Notes: generated by a model from the sequence alone, not told the origin. Positions 8,556 through 17,199 are shown, numbered from the stretch's first letter. The stretch is DNA of 64,000 nt from Flavobacterium aciduliphilum (GCF_003268855.1 NZ_QLSZ01000007.1:62001-126000); one strand, 5' to 3'. Numbers and translations are program-made.

Positions 8556-8604
8556 TTATAATAGAACTTGGAATTTTAGATTCTATGTTCTAAATTCTAA
8601 ACAT

Positions 8605-9477
8605 ATGAGCCAATGGGATGGTAAATCTAAAGGGACTCTTTTAGGATATAAAATATTTGTTTTCTGTATAAAAAAGCTCGGAATTAAAACGTCTTACATT
8701 GTTTTAGTTTTTGTAGCTTTTTATTATTTTTTATTCCTAAAGAAAAGTAATCAAGCAATATTCACCTATTTTCATAGGAGACTTGGTTATTCTTATTTTA
8801 AATCAAAACGAATGGTATACAAAAGTTATTTTACTTTTGGGCAAACCATAATTGATAAAGTGGCTATTTCAGCAGGATTAAGAAATAAATTTACTTATGA
8901 ATTTGATGGGATTGATGTGTTAAATCAATTGCTAAAAGATAAAAAAGGTGGGGTTTTAATAAGTGCTCATATTGGGAATTTTGAAATAGCCGAACATTTT
9001 TTTGGAGAAATTGATTATGATTGTCAAATTAACTTGGTTACAACCGATAGAGAACACTCGGTTATAAAAGAATATTTGGAGTCAGTAACCAAAAAATCAT
9101 CAATAAAATTTATTTTTATCAAAGACGACATGTCTCATATCTTTGAAATTAACAACGCTTTAGAAAGAAATGAGCTGATATGTTTTACAGGTGATCGTTA
9201 TTTTGAAGGGACTAAATGTCTATCGGCTCCAATTTTGGGGGAAGAGGCGAATTTCCCTGCGGGACCTTTTTTAATAGCCTCCCGATTAAAAGTTCCCGTT
9301 GTCTTTGTGTATGTAATGAAAGAGCCTAATTTACATTATCATTTGTATGCCCGAAAATCGGAAGCTAAATACAGAGACGAAAAAGCACTTTTAGCAAGTT
9401 ATATAGAAAGTGTAGAGTCTATGTTAAATAAGTATCCGTTACAATGGTTCAATTTTTTTGATTTTTGGAAAATATAA
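8605..9477 (+). CDS. LpxL/HtrB-family acyltransferase
   Basis: The 290-residue protein has a hydrophobic segment near residues 30-46 and the acyltransferase motif H-x4-E as His122 and Glu127 in HIGNFE. A conserved GDRYF segment follows near 200 and AGPF near 218. The family moves acyl groups from ACP to a lipid acceptor at the inner membrane. In this setting it may join the aryl-polyene acyl chain to the dialkylresorcinol or to a lipid, as acyltransferases in aryl-polyene clusters are thought to do; this is inferred. The 50 bp before it hold repeated TTCTA/TAGAA motifs but no clear promoter. It converges with the XRE gene, 4 bp away. Confidence 0.85.
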   Translation: MSQWDGKSKGTLLGYKIFVFCIKKLGIKTSYIVLVFVAFYYFLFLKKSNQAIFTYFHRRLGYSYFKSKRMVYKSYFTFGQTIIDKVAISAGLRNKFTYEFDGIDVLNQLLKDKKGGVLISAHIGNFEIAEHFFGEIDYDCQINLVTTDREHSVIKEYLESVTKKSSIKFIFIKDDMSHIFEINNALERNELICFTGDRYFEGTKCLSAPILGEEANFPAGPFLIASRLKVPVVFVYVMKEPNLHYHLYARKSEAKYRDEKALLASYIESVESMLNKYPLQWFNFFDFWKI

Positions 9478-9481
9478 GAAA

Positions 9482-9721
9482 CTAATCTTCAAATTTTTCC
9501 GAAAAAAAATCTTCTAAACTTATTTGATGAATTTCTAAAATCTTCAAAAGGTTTTTAATAGTAAAATTTGTGCCTTTTTCCATTCTCCAATACTGAATTC
9601 TTGATAAATCATGTTGATGTGCAAAGTTTTCATAACTCGTATAACCTTTTTCGATACGAAGTTTTTTAAGCTTTGTGGCTATTTTACTTATAATTAAATC
9701 GTATTGTCTGCTATCTTCCAT
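9482..9721 (-). CDS. XRE-family helix-turn-helix regulator
   Basis: A small Cro/CI-type DNA-binding protein. The helix-turn-helix lies in LRIEKGYTSYENFAHQHD followed by LSRIQYWRMEKG, with the typical NLLKILEIHQISLEDFF tail. The chosen start gives 79 residues. An ATG 69 bp further upstream at 9790 would give 102, but that start overlaps a likely divergent promoter and adds a tail unlike the family. It is one of only two genes on the minus strand in the pigment cluster and lies between collinear + genes. It could be a local regulator of the genes that flank it. Its operator is unknown. Confidence 0.75.
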   Translation of the reverse strand: MEDSRQYDLIISKIATKLKKLRIEKGYTSYENFAHQHDLSRIQYWRMEKGTNFTIKNLLKILEIHQISLEDFFSEKFED

Positions 9722-9789
9722 GATGAGGTAAAATTCATATTTTTGATTTAATTTTTTTGCTTCAAATATGATGTTTCGTAAAAGATACA

Positions 9790-9797
9790 TATATTTG
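9790..9797 (+). promoter_or_regulatory. Promoter -7 element
   Basis: TATATTTG matches TAnnTTTG and lies about 20 nt before the methyltransferase-like gene. No good TTTG is seen at the usual upstream distance. It suggests a new transcript starts after the reversed regulator gene. Confidence 0.4.
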
Positions 9798-9816
9798 TGT
9801 TTTAAAAATTTTTATT

Positions 9817-10329
9817 ATGATGAGTTTTGTTAGGAGACAATTTGATGCAGTTATTTATGGTTTTATAGGACCTTTTGCTATTGCTTACATATTCCCTCAT
9901 TTTTTTATGGAATTAGAAGAAAAATTTATCTGTACATTTTTAAAAAATAGTATTTTAAATATATTGGGAGTAATAATGCTAAACTTAGGTGGTCTTTTAG
10001 CGATATGGTGTACTATAGTTATGTATAAATCAAAAAAAGCTTCACCAAGTCCTTTTTCACAGCCAAAAAAATTGATTACAAAAGGACCTTATAAAATTGT
10101 AAGACACCCAATGATGTGGGCTTTACATTTTGTAATAATTGGACAGATATTTGTAAATACTTCTCCTTTTATTATTATTTGGTTTTTAATTTGGTTGAGA
10201 TTCTCAGTTATTTTTGTAGATAAATATGAAGAACCATATTTGATATCTGTTTTTGGAGAAGATTATTTACAGTATTGTTTAAAGACTCCGAGATGGATTC
10301 CTTTTACTGGAAGAATTAAATCAAATTAA
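9817..10329 (+). CDS. Isoprenylcysteine methyltransferase-like membrane protein
   Basis: The 170-residue protein has about four hydrophobic segments and the ICMT/PEMT-family signature: KGPYKIVRHPMMWA near residue 90, then EEPYLISVFGEDYLQY near 140, with the usual Glu, Phe-Gly and Tyr-x-x-Tyr. Members methylate lipid-like or small hydrophobic acceptors using S-adenosylmethionine at the membrane. Many flexirubins carry ring methyl groups, so a role in pigment methylation is possible but not shown. A second in-frame ATG three bases downstream could equally be the start. Confidence 0.75.
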   Translation: MMSFVRRQFDAVIYGFIGPFAIAYIFPHFFMELEEKFICTFLKNSILNILGVIMLNLGGLLAIWCTIVMYKSKKASPSPFSQPKKLITKGPYKIVRHPMMWALHFVIIGQIFVNTSPFIIIWFLIWLRFSVIFVDKYEEPYLISVFGEDYLQYCLKTPRWIPFTGRIKSN

Positions 10330-10374
10330 TAATTTAATGAAAATCCTTTTGTACTTTAGCAGAATATATTAAGT

Positions 10375-12033
10375 ATGGAAGTAGAATATGACGCAATAAT
10401 TATTGGTTCTGGAGTTGGTGGATTGGCAACAGCTATTTGCTTGGCTCGAGCGGGACTAAAGGTGCTCGTTTTAGAACAGCATTATGTGCCAGGAGGTTGG
10501 AGTCATAGTTTTACACTTCGAGGACAACGATTTAGTCCAGGAGTTCATTATGTAGGACTTTTAGATGAAGGACAATCACTAAATGAATTATACAAAGGAC
10601 TTGGAATTGCCAACGATTTGGTTTTCTTTAGAATGAATCCACAAGCCTACGAGCATTGTTTAATTGGTAATGAAAAAATTGATTATCCATCTGGGATAGA
10701 AAATCTTGAAAAAACACTTTCTGAACGCTTTCCAAAAGAAGCAAAAAATATTAAAGAATATTTAGCTCTAGTTGTTAAAGTTAATTATGAATTGCAATTG
10801 ATGCCTAAACTTAAAGGATGGTGGCAAAAAATTACAGTTCCATTTCGGACTAAACATTTTGGTAAATTTTCTCTTTTTTCACTAAAAAGAGTAGTAGGTT
10901 GGCATGTTAAAGATCCATTGCTTCAAACGGTTTTAAATATTCAATGTGGCGATCACGGTTTGCCTCCAAATAAGGCTTGCTTTCCAGTGCATACTTCCGT
11001 TATGGGTCATTATTTTGATGGTGGTTTTTATCCTATGGGTGGAGGCGGAGGCATTGTAAAAGCAATGACTAATCAAATAAAAAAGCAAGGTGGTGAAATT
11101 AGAATAAAGCAAACCGTAGAAAAAATTATTATTCAAAACAACAAAGCAATCGGAGTGAAAATTAAAGACGGAGCTACGATTTACGCAAAAAATATCATTT
11201 CCAATGCAGATCCTTCCACGACTTATTTGAAATTAATAGGGAAAGAGAATATCAGTAAAAAACTAACTAAGAAACTAGAAAAAACAAAGTATTCAGTAAC
11301 TTCATTAATTCTGTTTTTAACTTTAGATGTGGATGTAACAAAGTTCGGAATTGATTCTGGAAATATTTGGATGTTGAAAGATGAGAAATTAGATGACCAT
11401 TTTAATTCGTTAGTGTCTGAAGATGTTACCCTAGGTAAAGAATTTCCTGCTTTTTTCTTGAGTTGTACAACCTTAAAAGACCCTACAAGTTTTAATGGTA
11501 GATATCATAATTTTGAAGTGGTAACTTATGTTAATTATGATGCCATTCCAAAATTTAAAGGTGACAAGGATTATCATTGTACCGAATATCAGGAATTTAA
11601 AGATAAAATTATTGCTAAGTTTTTAAATAATATTGAAAAAATAATACCAGGAGCTAAGGATAGTATAATTCAAGTTGAACTAGGCACTCCATTAACCAAT
11701 GAATTTTATATCAATTCAACCCAAGGGAATGTGTATGGTACTGAAAAAACCCTCCATCAAGTAGGACCATTTTCATATAAAAATAAAACAGAAATTGAGA
11801 ATTTATTTTTATGTGGAGCGAGTACGCTTTCTCATGGAGTCGCTGGAGCTACACATTCTGGATTAGCTACAGCGGCGGCTATATTAGATTGCCATCCTGA
11901 TGATTTTTTGATTCCTGATGAAACCCAAAAAATTAGAATTTATGACGCTGAAGATTCAACAAGTTGGCCCAACTGGGTTCATGTAAAGCGTTCAGATAAA
12001 ATAAGAACTTTTAAGGATTTAAAGATTGTTTAA
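10375..12033 (+). CDS. CrtI-like FAD-dependent oxidoreductase (1)
   Basis: The 552-residue protein belongs to the phytoene desaturase / carotenoid isomerase / retinol saturase group. The FAD motif GSGVGGLATAICLARAG starts near residue 12 and continues to LVLEQHYVPGG; the C-terminal FAD loop is LCGASTLSHGVAGATHSG. No phytoene synthase or other carotenoid gene is present, so the substrate is more likely the polyene or the resorcinol than a carotenoid. A TACTTTAG element about 20 nt before the start is one base off the promoter consensus. A second relative lies at 32238-33755 in the same cluster. Confidence 0.85.
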   Translation: MEVEYDAIIIGSGVGGLATAICLARAGLKVLVLEQHYVPGGWSHSFTLRGQRFSPGVHYVGLLDEGQSLNELYKGLGIANDLVFFRMNPQAYEHCLIGNEKIDYPSGIENLEKTLSERFPKEAKNIKEYLALVVKVNYELQLMPKLKGWWQKITVPFRTKHFGKFSLFSLKRVVGWHVKDPLLQTVLNIQCGDHGLPPNKACFPVHTSVMGHYFDGGFYPMGGGGGIVKAMTNQIKKQGGEIRIKQTVEKIIIQNNKAIGVKIKDGATIYAKNIISNADPSTTYLKLIGKENISKKLTKKLEKTKYSVTSLILFLTLDVDVTKFGIDSGNIWMLKDEKLDDHFNSLVSEDVTLGKEFPAFFLSCTTLKDPTSFNGRYHNFEVVTYVNYDAIPKFKGDKDYHCTEYQEFKDKIIAKFLNNIEKIIPGAKDSIIQVELGTPLTNEFYINSTQGNVYGTEKTLHQVGPFSYKNKTEIENLFLCGASTLSHGVAGATHSGLATAAAILDCHPDDFLIPDETQKIRIYDAEDSTSWPNWVHVKRSDKIRTFKDLKIV

Positions 12034-12055
12034 CGATTTTAAGTAAATTTTAAGC

Positions 12056-12063
12056 TAAATTTG
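12056..12063 (+). promoter_or_regulatory. Promoter -7 element before darA
   Basis: TAAATTTG matches TAnnTTTG and lies 21 nt before the darA start, in one of the wider gaps (51 bp) of the cluster. The upstream element is not clear. Confidence 0.4.
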
Positions 12064-12084
12064 CATTCTTAAAAAAATAAATTA

Positions 12085-12999
12085 ATGAAGAACGTTCTTG
12101 TTATCTATTATTCACAGTCGGGGCAATTGAAATCCATTGCGGAAAAAATTGCATACCCGCTATTGAATTCAGATGAAATTAACGTTGTCTTTTATGAAAT
12201 TAAATTGGAAGAATCATTTCCCTTTCCTTGGGATAAAGAATCTTTTTTTGATGTCTTTCCCGAGTCTTTTTTGCAAATTCCAACAACGATAAAACCTGTT
12301 CCCGAAGAAATTATAAATACTAAATTTGATTTAATTCTTTTGCACTATCAAGTTTGGTATTTAACCCCATCAATTCCAATAAACTCGTTTTTAAAATCTG
12401 ACCAAGCTAAACAATTGTTAAAAAACACAGCCGTTGTTACGATTAATGGTTCTAGAAACATGTGGATAATGGCTCAAGAAAAAATAAAAGTATTGTTAAA
12501 GCAAAATGAAGCTTTACTAAAAGGCAATATTGCGCTTGTTGATAGAGCTGGAAATTTAATTAGCGTAGTTACTATCGTAGAATGGATGTTTAGTGGAATT
12601 AAAAAGAAATATCTTGGAATTTTTCCACTTCCAGGTGTCTCTGAAAAGGATATTAATGAATCAAAAAAATTTGGTGATGTTATTAAAATAGCACTTTTGA
12701 ATGATGAATTTGAAGATTTACAACCTAAACTAATAGACGTAGGTGCTGTCAAAGTGAGTTCATATCTTGCCTCTGTAGATCGTACAGGTAATAAAATCTT
12801 CGCAAAGTGGTCAAACTTTATTAAAACCAGAAAAAATTCAAGAAAAATTTGGTTAAAAGCGTTTTATGTATATTTATTACTCGCAATTTGGCTAATCTCG
12901 CCAATTGTATATATATTGCATGTCTTTTTATATCCTTTAAAAATTAATAAAATAAAGAAAGAAATTCAGTACTATCAAGGTATTGAATACAAAATATAA
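12085..12999 (+). CDS. darA: Dialkylresorcinol biosynthesis protein DarA
   Basis: The 304-residue protein starts with a flavodoxin-like fold: the phosphate-binding loop YYSQSGQ is at residues 8-14 and a second flavin-site segment is LLHYQVWYLTPS near 90. DarA is reported to act with DarB, aromatising the cyclohexanedione that DarB forms to give the 2,5-dialkylresorcinol. The flavin fold fits an oxidation. The last 50 residues hold a strong hydrophobic stretch (about 258-283) followed by a basic tail, which suggests a membrane anchor. It lies 2 bp before darB, the usual order in flexirubin and dialkylresorcinol clusters. Confidence 0.88.
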   Translation: MKNVLVIYYSQSGQLKSIAEKIAYPLLNSDEINVVFYEIKLEESFPFPWDKESFFDVFPESFLQIPTTIKPVPEEIINTKFDLILLHYQVWYLTPSIPINSFLKSDQAKQLLKNTAVVTINGSRNMWIMAQEKIKVLLKQNEALLKGNIALVDRAGNLISVVTIVEWMFSGIKKKYLGIFPLPGVSEKDINESKKFGDVIKIALLNDEFEDLQPKLIDVGAVKVSSYLASVDRTGNKIFAKWSNFIKTRKNSRKIWLKAFYVYLLLAIWLISPIVYILHVFLYPLKINKIKKEIQYYQGIEYKI

Positions 13000-13001
13000 A
13001 T

Positions 13002-14135
13002 ATGTTCGAAGTCTATATTACAAAAGCAGGGAAATTTTTGCCAAACGATCCAATTTCAAATGACGAAATGGAACGTTATTTGGGGCTTATAAATGAAGCT
13101 GCTTCAAAAGCAAGGAGAATAATCTTAAGAAACAATGGTATTACTTCACGTTATTATGCGTTAGATAAAGCAGGCAATTCGACACACTCTAATGCTGAAA
13201 TGGCTCATTTAGCTATAGAAAAATTGTTTGATAATACTTTTTCAAAAAATGATGTAGAATTGTTATCCTGCGGAACTTCAACGCCCGATTTAATGTTGCC
13301 TTCTCATGCTGCTATGGTTCATGGATTGATGAAAAATAAATCGGTAGAATTAAATTCATCTTCTGGAGTATGTTGTTCAGGGATGAATGCCCTAAAATTT
13401 GCATTTCTTTCAATAAAATCCGGGAGTACAAAAAATGCGATTTGTTCTGCCTCTGAAAGACCTTCTTCTTGGATGATTGCGGATAAATATGAAAATGAAG
13501 TTGTCAATCTTAAAAAAATCGAAGAACAACCCATCATTGCATTCAAGAAAGATTTTCTCCGTTGGATGTTGTCCGATGGAGCAGGTGCTTTTTTATTAGA
13601 AAACAAACCAAAAGGAAATATTTCTCTCAAAATTGAATGGATGGAAGCCTTTTCTTATGCTCATGAAATAGAAGCATGCATGTATGCAGGTGGAGATAAA
13701 ATTGAAAATGGAGAAATGAAATCATGGAGTGATTATAAATCGAGTGAATGGCTAACAGAATCAGTATTTTCTATCAAACAAGATGTAAAACTTTTGGATA
13801 AGTATATTCTTGAAAAAGGTTCTGAAAGTATGAAAATAGCTCTAGAAAAGAATCATGTACAAGCTGATGATATAGATTACTTTTTACCCCATGTTTCATC
13901 ACACTATTTTGTTAATGGACTTCATAAATCACTTGCTGAAAAAGGGATGAATATTCCAAGAGAGAAATGGTTTATGAATTTGAAAGACGTTGGCAATATT
14001 GGTGCAGCTTCAATCTATTTGATGCTAGAAGAACTTATGTATTCGGGTAAGCTTGAAAAAGGAAATAAAGTACTTTTATCGGTTCCTGAAAGTGGTAGAT
14101 TTTCGTATGCGTATGCGTATTTAACCGTGTGCTAA
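13002..14135 (+). CDS. darB: Dialkylresorcinol ketosynthase DarB
   Basis: The 377-residue protein is a KAS III-type condensing enzyme with the triad Cys125 (GVCCSGMNAL), His297 (YFLPHVSSH) and Asn332 (GNIGAASIY). DarB family members join two acyl units, one as a beta-ketoacyl thioester, and cyclise them to a 1,3-cyclohexanedione. A second cysteine, Cys124, precedes the active-site residue. It is paired with darA. The stop codon lies only 2 bp before the preferred ATG of the next gene. Confidence 0.9.
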   Translation: MFEVYITKAGKFLPNDPISNDEMERYLGLINEAASKARRIILRNNGITSRYYALDKAGNSTHSNAEMAHLAIEKLFDNTFSKNDVELLSCGTSTPDLMLPSHAAMVHGLMKNKSVELNSSSGVCCSGMNALKFAFLSIKSGSTKNAICSASERPSSWMIADKYENEVVNLKKIEEQPIIAFKKDFLRWMLSDGAGAFLLENKPKGNISLKIEWMEAFSYAHEIEACMYAGGDKIENGEMKSWSDYKSSEWLTESVFSIKQDVKLLDKYILEKGSESMKIALEKNHVQADDIDYFLPHVSSHYFVNGLHKSLAEKGMNIPREKWFMNLKDVGNIGAASIYLMLEELMYSGKLEKGNKVLLSVPESGRFSYAYAYLTVC

Positions 14136-14137
14136 TT

Positions 14138-14578
14138 ATGGATAATTCAGCAGTTTTTCCAATAATAGATAAAGAATTTGTCGGGAAATTAATTCCGCAA
14201 AAATTTCCATTTGTAATGGTCGACAAAGTCTTGGCTTTTGCAGAAAATGAAATAACGTCTGGATTTACAATCCTTGCAGAAAATATTTTTGTAGAAAATA
14301 TGGTTTTTCAAGAATCGGGATTAATTGAACACATGGCACAATCGGTCGCGCTATATACTGGGTACCAATTTTATTTAAAACAAGAGCCAGCTCCGACAGG
14401 ATATATTGGTTCTATAAAGTCAATTGAAATCAAACAATTACCAAAATTAGGTCAAGAAATTGAGACTACCGTTAACGTACTTCAAGAGTTTATGGGAGTT
14501 ACGTTGGTAGATATTTCTTCAAAAGTTAATAATGTAGAAATTGCACGAGGTCAAATGAAAACCGTTTTGGCACATTAA
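14138..14578 (+). CDS. ApeP-like hotdog dehydratase (1)
   Basis: A single-hotdog 3-hydroxyacyl-ACP dehydratase-like protein of 146 residues from the chosen ATG; a GTG 9 bp upstream would overlap darB. The N-terminal IPQKFPFVMVDKV matches the LPHRxPM segment of the FabZ/ApeP group. The GHFPxxP loop that holds the catalytic His of FabZ is missing. The central helix is kept as GLIEHMAQS with Glu64. This is the pattern of ApeP-like proteins in aryl-polyene clusters. It probably forms the trans double bonds of the polyene together with the next gene. Confidence 0.82.
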   Translation: MDNSAVFPIIDKEFVGKLIPQKFPFVMVDKVLAFAENEITSGFTILAENIFVENMVFQESGLIEHMAQSVALYTGYQFYLKQEPAPTGYIGSIKSIEIKQLPKLGQEIETTVNVLQEFMGVTLVDISSKVNNVEIARGQMKTVLAH

Positions 14579-14581
14579 AAA

Positions 14582-15040
14582 ATGCAGCATAATACCAATA
14601 CCATATCAATTCAAGATTATTTGCCGCATCGTGCTCCGATGCTTATGGTAGATTTAATATTGGAATTAAGCCACCAAGAAGTAAAAACTATTTTAGATAT
14701 AAAAAAAGACAATGTTTTTGTTGAGAATGATGTTTTTGCCGAAATTGGATTGGTAGAAAATGCCGCTCAAACGTGTTCTGCCATAGTAGGGCAATCGTTT
14801 TTTTTAGATGACAATCAAGAAATAAAACAAGATATTAAAGTTATCGGTTTTATTAGCGGAATTAAAAAAGTAAAAGTGTATGATTTGGCTAAAGTAGGCG
14901 ATGTCATCCAAACCAATTCGGTTTTGGTTTCACGATTCGATAATGATAGTTACAGTATTTGCACCATGAGTACAGAGACGTATGTTGAAGATAAATTAAT
15001 TTTTGAAGCTGAAATGAATCTTTTTATCCAAGAAAATTAA
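14582..15040 (+). CDS. ApeP-like hotdog dehydratase (2)
   Basis: The 152-residue second hotdog protein starts 3 bp after the first. The N-terminal motif is LPHRAPMLMVD (residues 14-24), and the central helix is GLVENAAQT with Glu59. Like its neighbour it lacks the GHFPG loop. The two are diverged paralogues, and such tandem hotdogs may form a heterodimer. Expected role: dehydration of 3-hydroxyacyl-ACP during aryl-polyene elongation. Confidence 0.82.
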   Translation: MQHNTNTISIQDYLPHRAPMLMVDLILELSHQEVKTILDIKKDNVFVENDVFAEIGLVENAAQTCSAIVGQSFFLDDNQEIKQDIKVIGFISGIKKVKVYDLAKVGDVIQTNSVLVSRFDNDSYSICTMSTETYVEDKLIFEAEMNLFIQEN

Positions 15041-15041
15041 G

Positions 15042-15446
15042 ATGAAACAAGAAGAAGTCCCACAAGATAAAAGTAATCTATCCTCTAAAAATGTTAGAGA
15101 ATTGTGTTACGCTACCGATAAAGACGGAAATTACACCACCGTTTTAAGTGAAGGATGGGAACCTAAAACGATAGCTTTGAATAATTCCATTCAAGATATT
15201 GAAGAACGAATTGAACTTGCTAAAGCAGATGTAAAAGCTGGAAAAACAAGCCCAATTGTATATTTCATGGAATTACATAAAATGGATTTAATTGTGCTTT
15301 CTGATTATGTTGGAATGTGGAAATGGCGTGTAAAAAGACATTTTAAACCCTCTGTTTTTGCCAAATTAAACGACAAGATTTTGAACAAATATGCAGAAGC
15401 TTTTGAAGTAACTGTAGCACAACTTAAGAACTACAAAGGAGAATAA
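15042..15446 (+). CDS. Unknown protein in the pigment cluster
   Basis: I do not recognise this 134-residue protein. It has no signal peptide and no membrane segment. It has a charged helical middle (DIEERIELAKADVKAG), a more hydrophobic segment (PIVYFMELHKMDLIVLSDYVG) and a basic aromatic stretch (MWKWRVKRHFKP), then a predicted helical end (ILNKYAEAFEVTVAQLKNY). The stretch around VYFMELHKMDL and the basic tail could bind ACP or nucleic acid, but this is a guess. Its start follows the second dehydratase by 1 bp, and its stop shares one base with the start of the BtrH-like gene, so the two are probably translated together. Confidence 0.8.
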   Translation: MKQEEVPQDKSNLSSKNVRELCYATDKDGNYTTVLSEGWEPKTIALNNSIQDIEERIELAKADVKAGKTSPIVYFMELHKMDLIVLSDYVGMWKWRVKRHFKPSVFAKLNDKILNKYAEAFEVTVAQLKNYKGE

Positions 15447-16444
15447 TGGAAACTAATTTTATTCATCATCAATCAGCGCATTGCGAAAATGGTGTTGCTT
15501 CGAATCTTTTGAAGCATCAAGGAATAAACATTAGTGAACCTATGGTTTTCGGAATAGGTTCTGGATTGTTCTTTTTTTATTTTCCACTTCTAAAAGTCAA
15601 TCACGCGCCCGCAATCAGTTACCGTCCAATGCCTGGTTTTATTTTTAATAAAGCTGCTAAACGATTGGGAATTAAAGTAAAAAGAGTCAAATTTTCCAAT
15701 CCTATTCAAGCACAAAAAGCTTTGGAAGAAAATTTAAGAAGTAATATTCCAACAGGTTTGCAAGTTGGGGTTTATAATTTGACGTATTTTCCAGACGAAT
15801 ATCGATTCCATTTCAATGCCCATAATTTAGTGGTGTATGGAAAAATGGGTGATACTTTTTTGATTAGTGATCCCGTAATGGAAACGACTACGATTTTGAC
15901 TGAAAAAGAATTGGAAAAAGTGCGTTTTGCAAAAGGGGCATTGGCCCCAAAAGGGCACATGTACTTCCCAATTTACGTTCCGAAAGAAATGGATTGGGAA
16001 AAAGCAATCAAAAAGGGAATCAAAAATACATGCAACGATATGCTTGCTCCAGTTCCTATTGTTGGAGTAAAAGCCATTCGAACTATAGCCCATCAAATTA
16101 AAAAATGGCCTGCCAAAAAGGGAATTAAAGTTACTAATCACTATTTGGCTCAAATGGTTAGAATGCAAGAAGAAATTGGTACAGGTGGCGGTGGATTCCG
16201 ATTTATTTATGCTGCTTTTTTACAAGAAGCATCGAGTATTTTAAAAAATGATGCCCTTAAAAAATTATCCATAGAAATGACTTCCATCGGAGATTTATGG
16301 CGCGATTTCGCTGTAAATGCTTCAAGAGTATACAAAAACAGAAGCAATCAAACCGATGTGTACAACAGTTTGTCTAACGAATTAATTCATATAGCCGATT
16401 TAGAAGAAGCGTTTTTCAAGAAATTAAAAAAAGCAATCCAATAA
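15446..16444 (+). CDS. BtrH-like ACP acyltransferase/peptidase-fold protein
   Basis: The 332-residue protein matches the BtrH N-terminal domain pattern: an early HHQSAHCENGVASNLL with Cys13, GIGSG at 36-40, then FNAHNLVVYG with His126 and ISDP with Asp142. Cys13-His126-Asp142 would make a C39-peptidase-like site. BtrH of the butirosin pathway moves an acyl group from an ACP to an amine on an aminoglycoside. By analogy this protein may take the aryl-polyene or another acyl unit from one of the two ACPs to an acceptor; that is inference. The C-terminal half (about 165-332) is helical. It is coupled by one base to both its upstream neighbour and the downstream ABC gene. Confidence 0.78.
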   Translation: METNFIHHQSAHCENGVASNLLKHQGINISEPMVFGIGSGLFFFYFPLLKVNHAPAISYRPMPGFIFNKAAKRLGIKVKRVKFSNPIQAQKALEENLRSNIPTGLQVGVYNLTYFPDEYRFHFNAHNLVVYGKMGDTFLISDPVMETTTILTEKELEKVRFAKGALAPKGHMYFPIYVPKEMDWEKAIKKGIKNTCNDMLAPVPIVGVKAIRTIAHQIKKWPAKKGIKVTNHYLAQMVRMQEEIGTGGGGFRFIYAAFLQEASSILKNDALKKLSIEMTSIGDLWRDFAVNASRVYKNRSNQTDVYNSLSNELIHIADLEEAFFKKLKKAIQ

Positions 16445-17199
16445 TGACCAATTCCATCATCGAAGTTAATCAACTTTATAAAAAATATAAAGAGGCTGAC
16501 GATTTTTCTGTCAATAACATGAGTTTAGTTGTTGAAGAAAAAGAGATTTTTGGTTTGTTAGGACCCAATGGTGCTGGAAAAACGACATTACTTTCTATGT
16601 TATGTGGTTTGATAAAACCTACTTCGGGAACTTTTGCTATCAATCATTTGACTTATGATAAAAATGCGAATGACATAAAAAAAATTATTGGTGTTGTACC
16701 TCAAGAATATGCATTGTATCCTACGTTAACGGCCAAAGAAAATTTAATGTATTTTGGTAGTATGTATGGATTGAAAGGCAAAGATTTGAATAAAAAAGTT
16801 GATAAAACCTTGGAGTATCTAGGGCTTTTAAAGTTTTCAAATAAAAAAATTGACACATTTTCGGGTGGAATGAAACGTCGAGTGAATTTGATTGCTGGAA
16901 TTCTTCACAATCCGAAAGTGTTGTTTCTTGATGAGCCAACCGTTGGAGTTGACGTGCAATCTAAAAATGTAATTATTGAGTATTTGAAAGAACTCAATTC
17001 AAAAGGAACAACTATCATTTACACATCTCATCATTTATCGGAAGCACAAGATTTTTGTACCAAAATAGCCATTATTGATAGAGGGAAAATTTATGCTGAA
17101 GGCACTCCAAATGCCTTAATTTCGGGAACGCCCAATGCACACAATTTAGAAGATGTTTTTATTTCACTAACCGGTAAAGAACTTCGAGATGCTATATAA
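16444..17199 (+). CDS. ABC transporter ATP-binding protein
   Basis: The 251-residue nucleotide-binding subunit has Walker A GPNGAGKTT at residues 40-48, the signature FSGGMKRR near 139-146, Walker B VLFLDEP near 159-165 and the switch His in TSHHLSEA near 197. It belongs to the multidrug/lipid exporter (CcmA/DrrA-like) group. It overlaps the permease gene by 11 bp. Likely job: energising export of the pigment or a precursor across the inner membrane. Confidence 0.93.
   Translation: MTNSIIEVNQLYKKYKEADDFSVNNMSLVVEEKEIFGLLGPNGAGKTTLLSMLCGLIKPTSGTFAINHLTYDKNANDIKKIIGVVPQEYALYPTLTAKENLMYFGSMYGLKGKDLNKKVDKTLEYLGLLKFSNKKIDTFSGGMKRRVNLIAGILHNPKVLFLDEPTVGVDVQSKNVIIEYLKELNSKGTTIIYTSHHLSEAQDFCTKIAIIDRGKIYAEGTPNALISGTPNAHNLEDVFISLTGKELRDAI

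Noticed and set aside
10375..12033. Carotenoid desaturase of a zeaxanthin pathway
   Set aside because: No phytoene synthase, cyclase or hydroxylase in the window, and the context is a flexirubin cluster.
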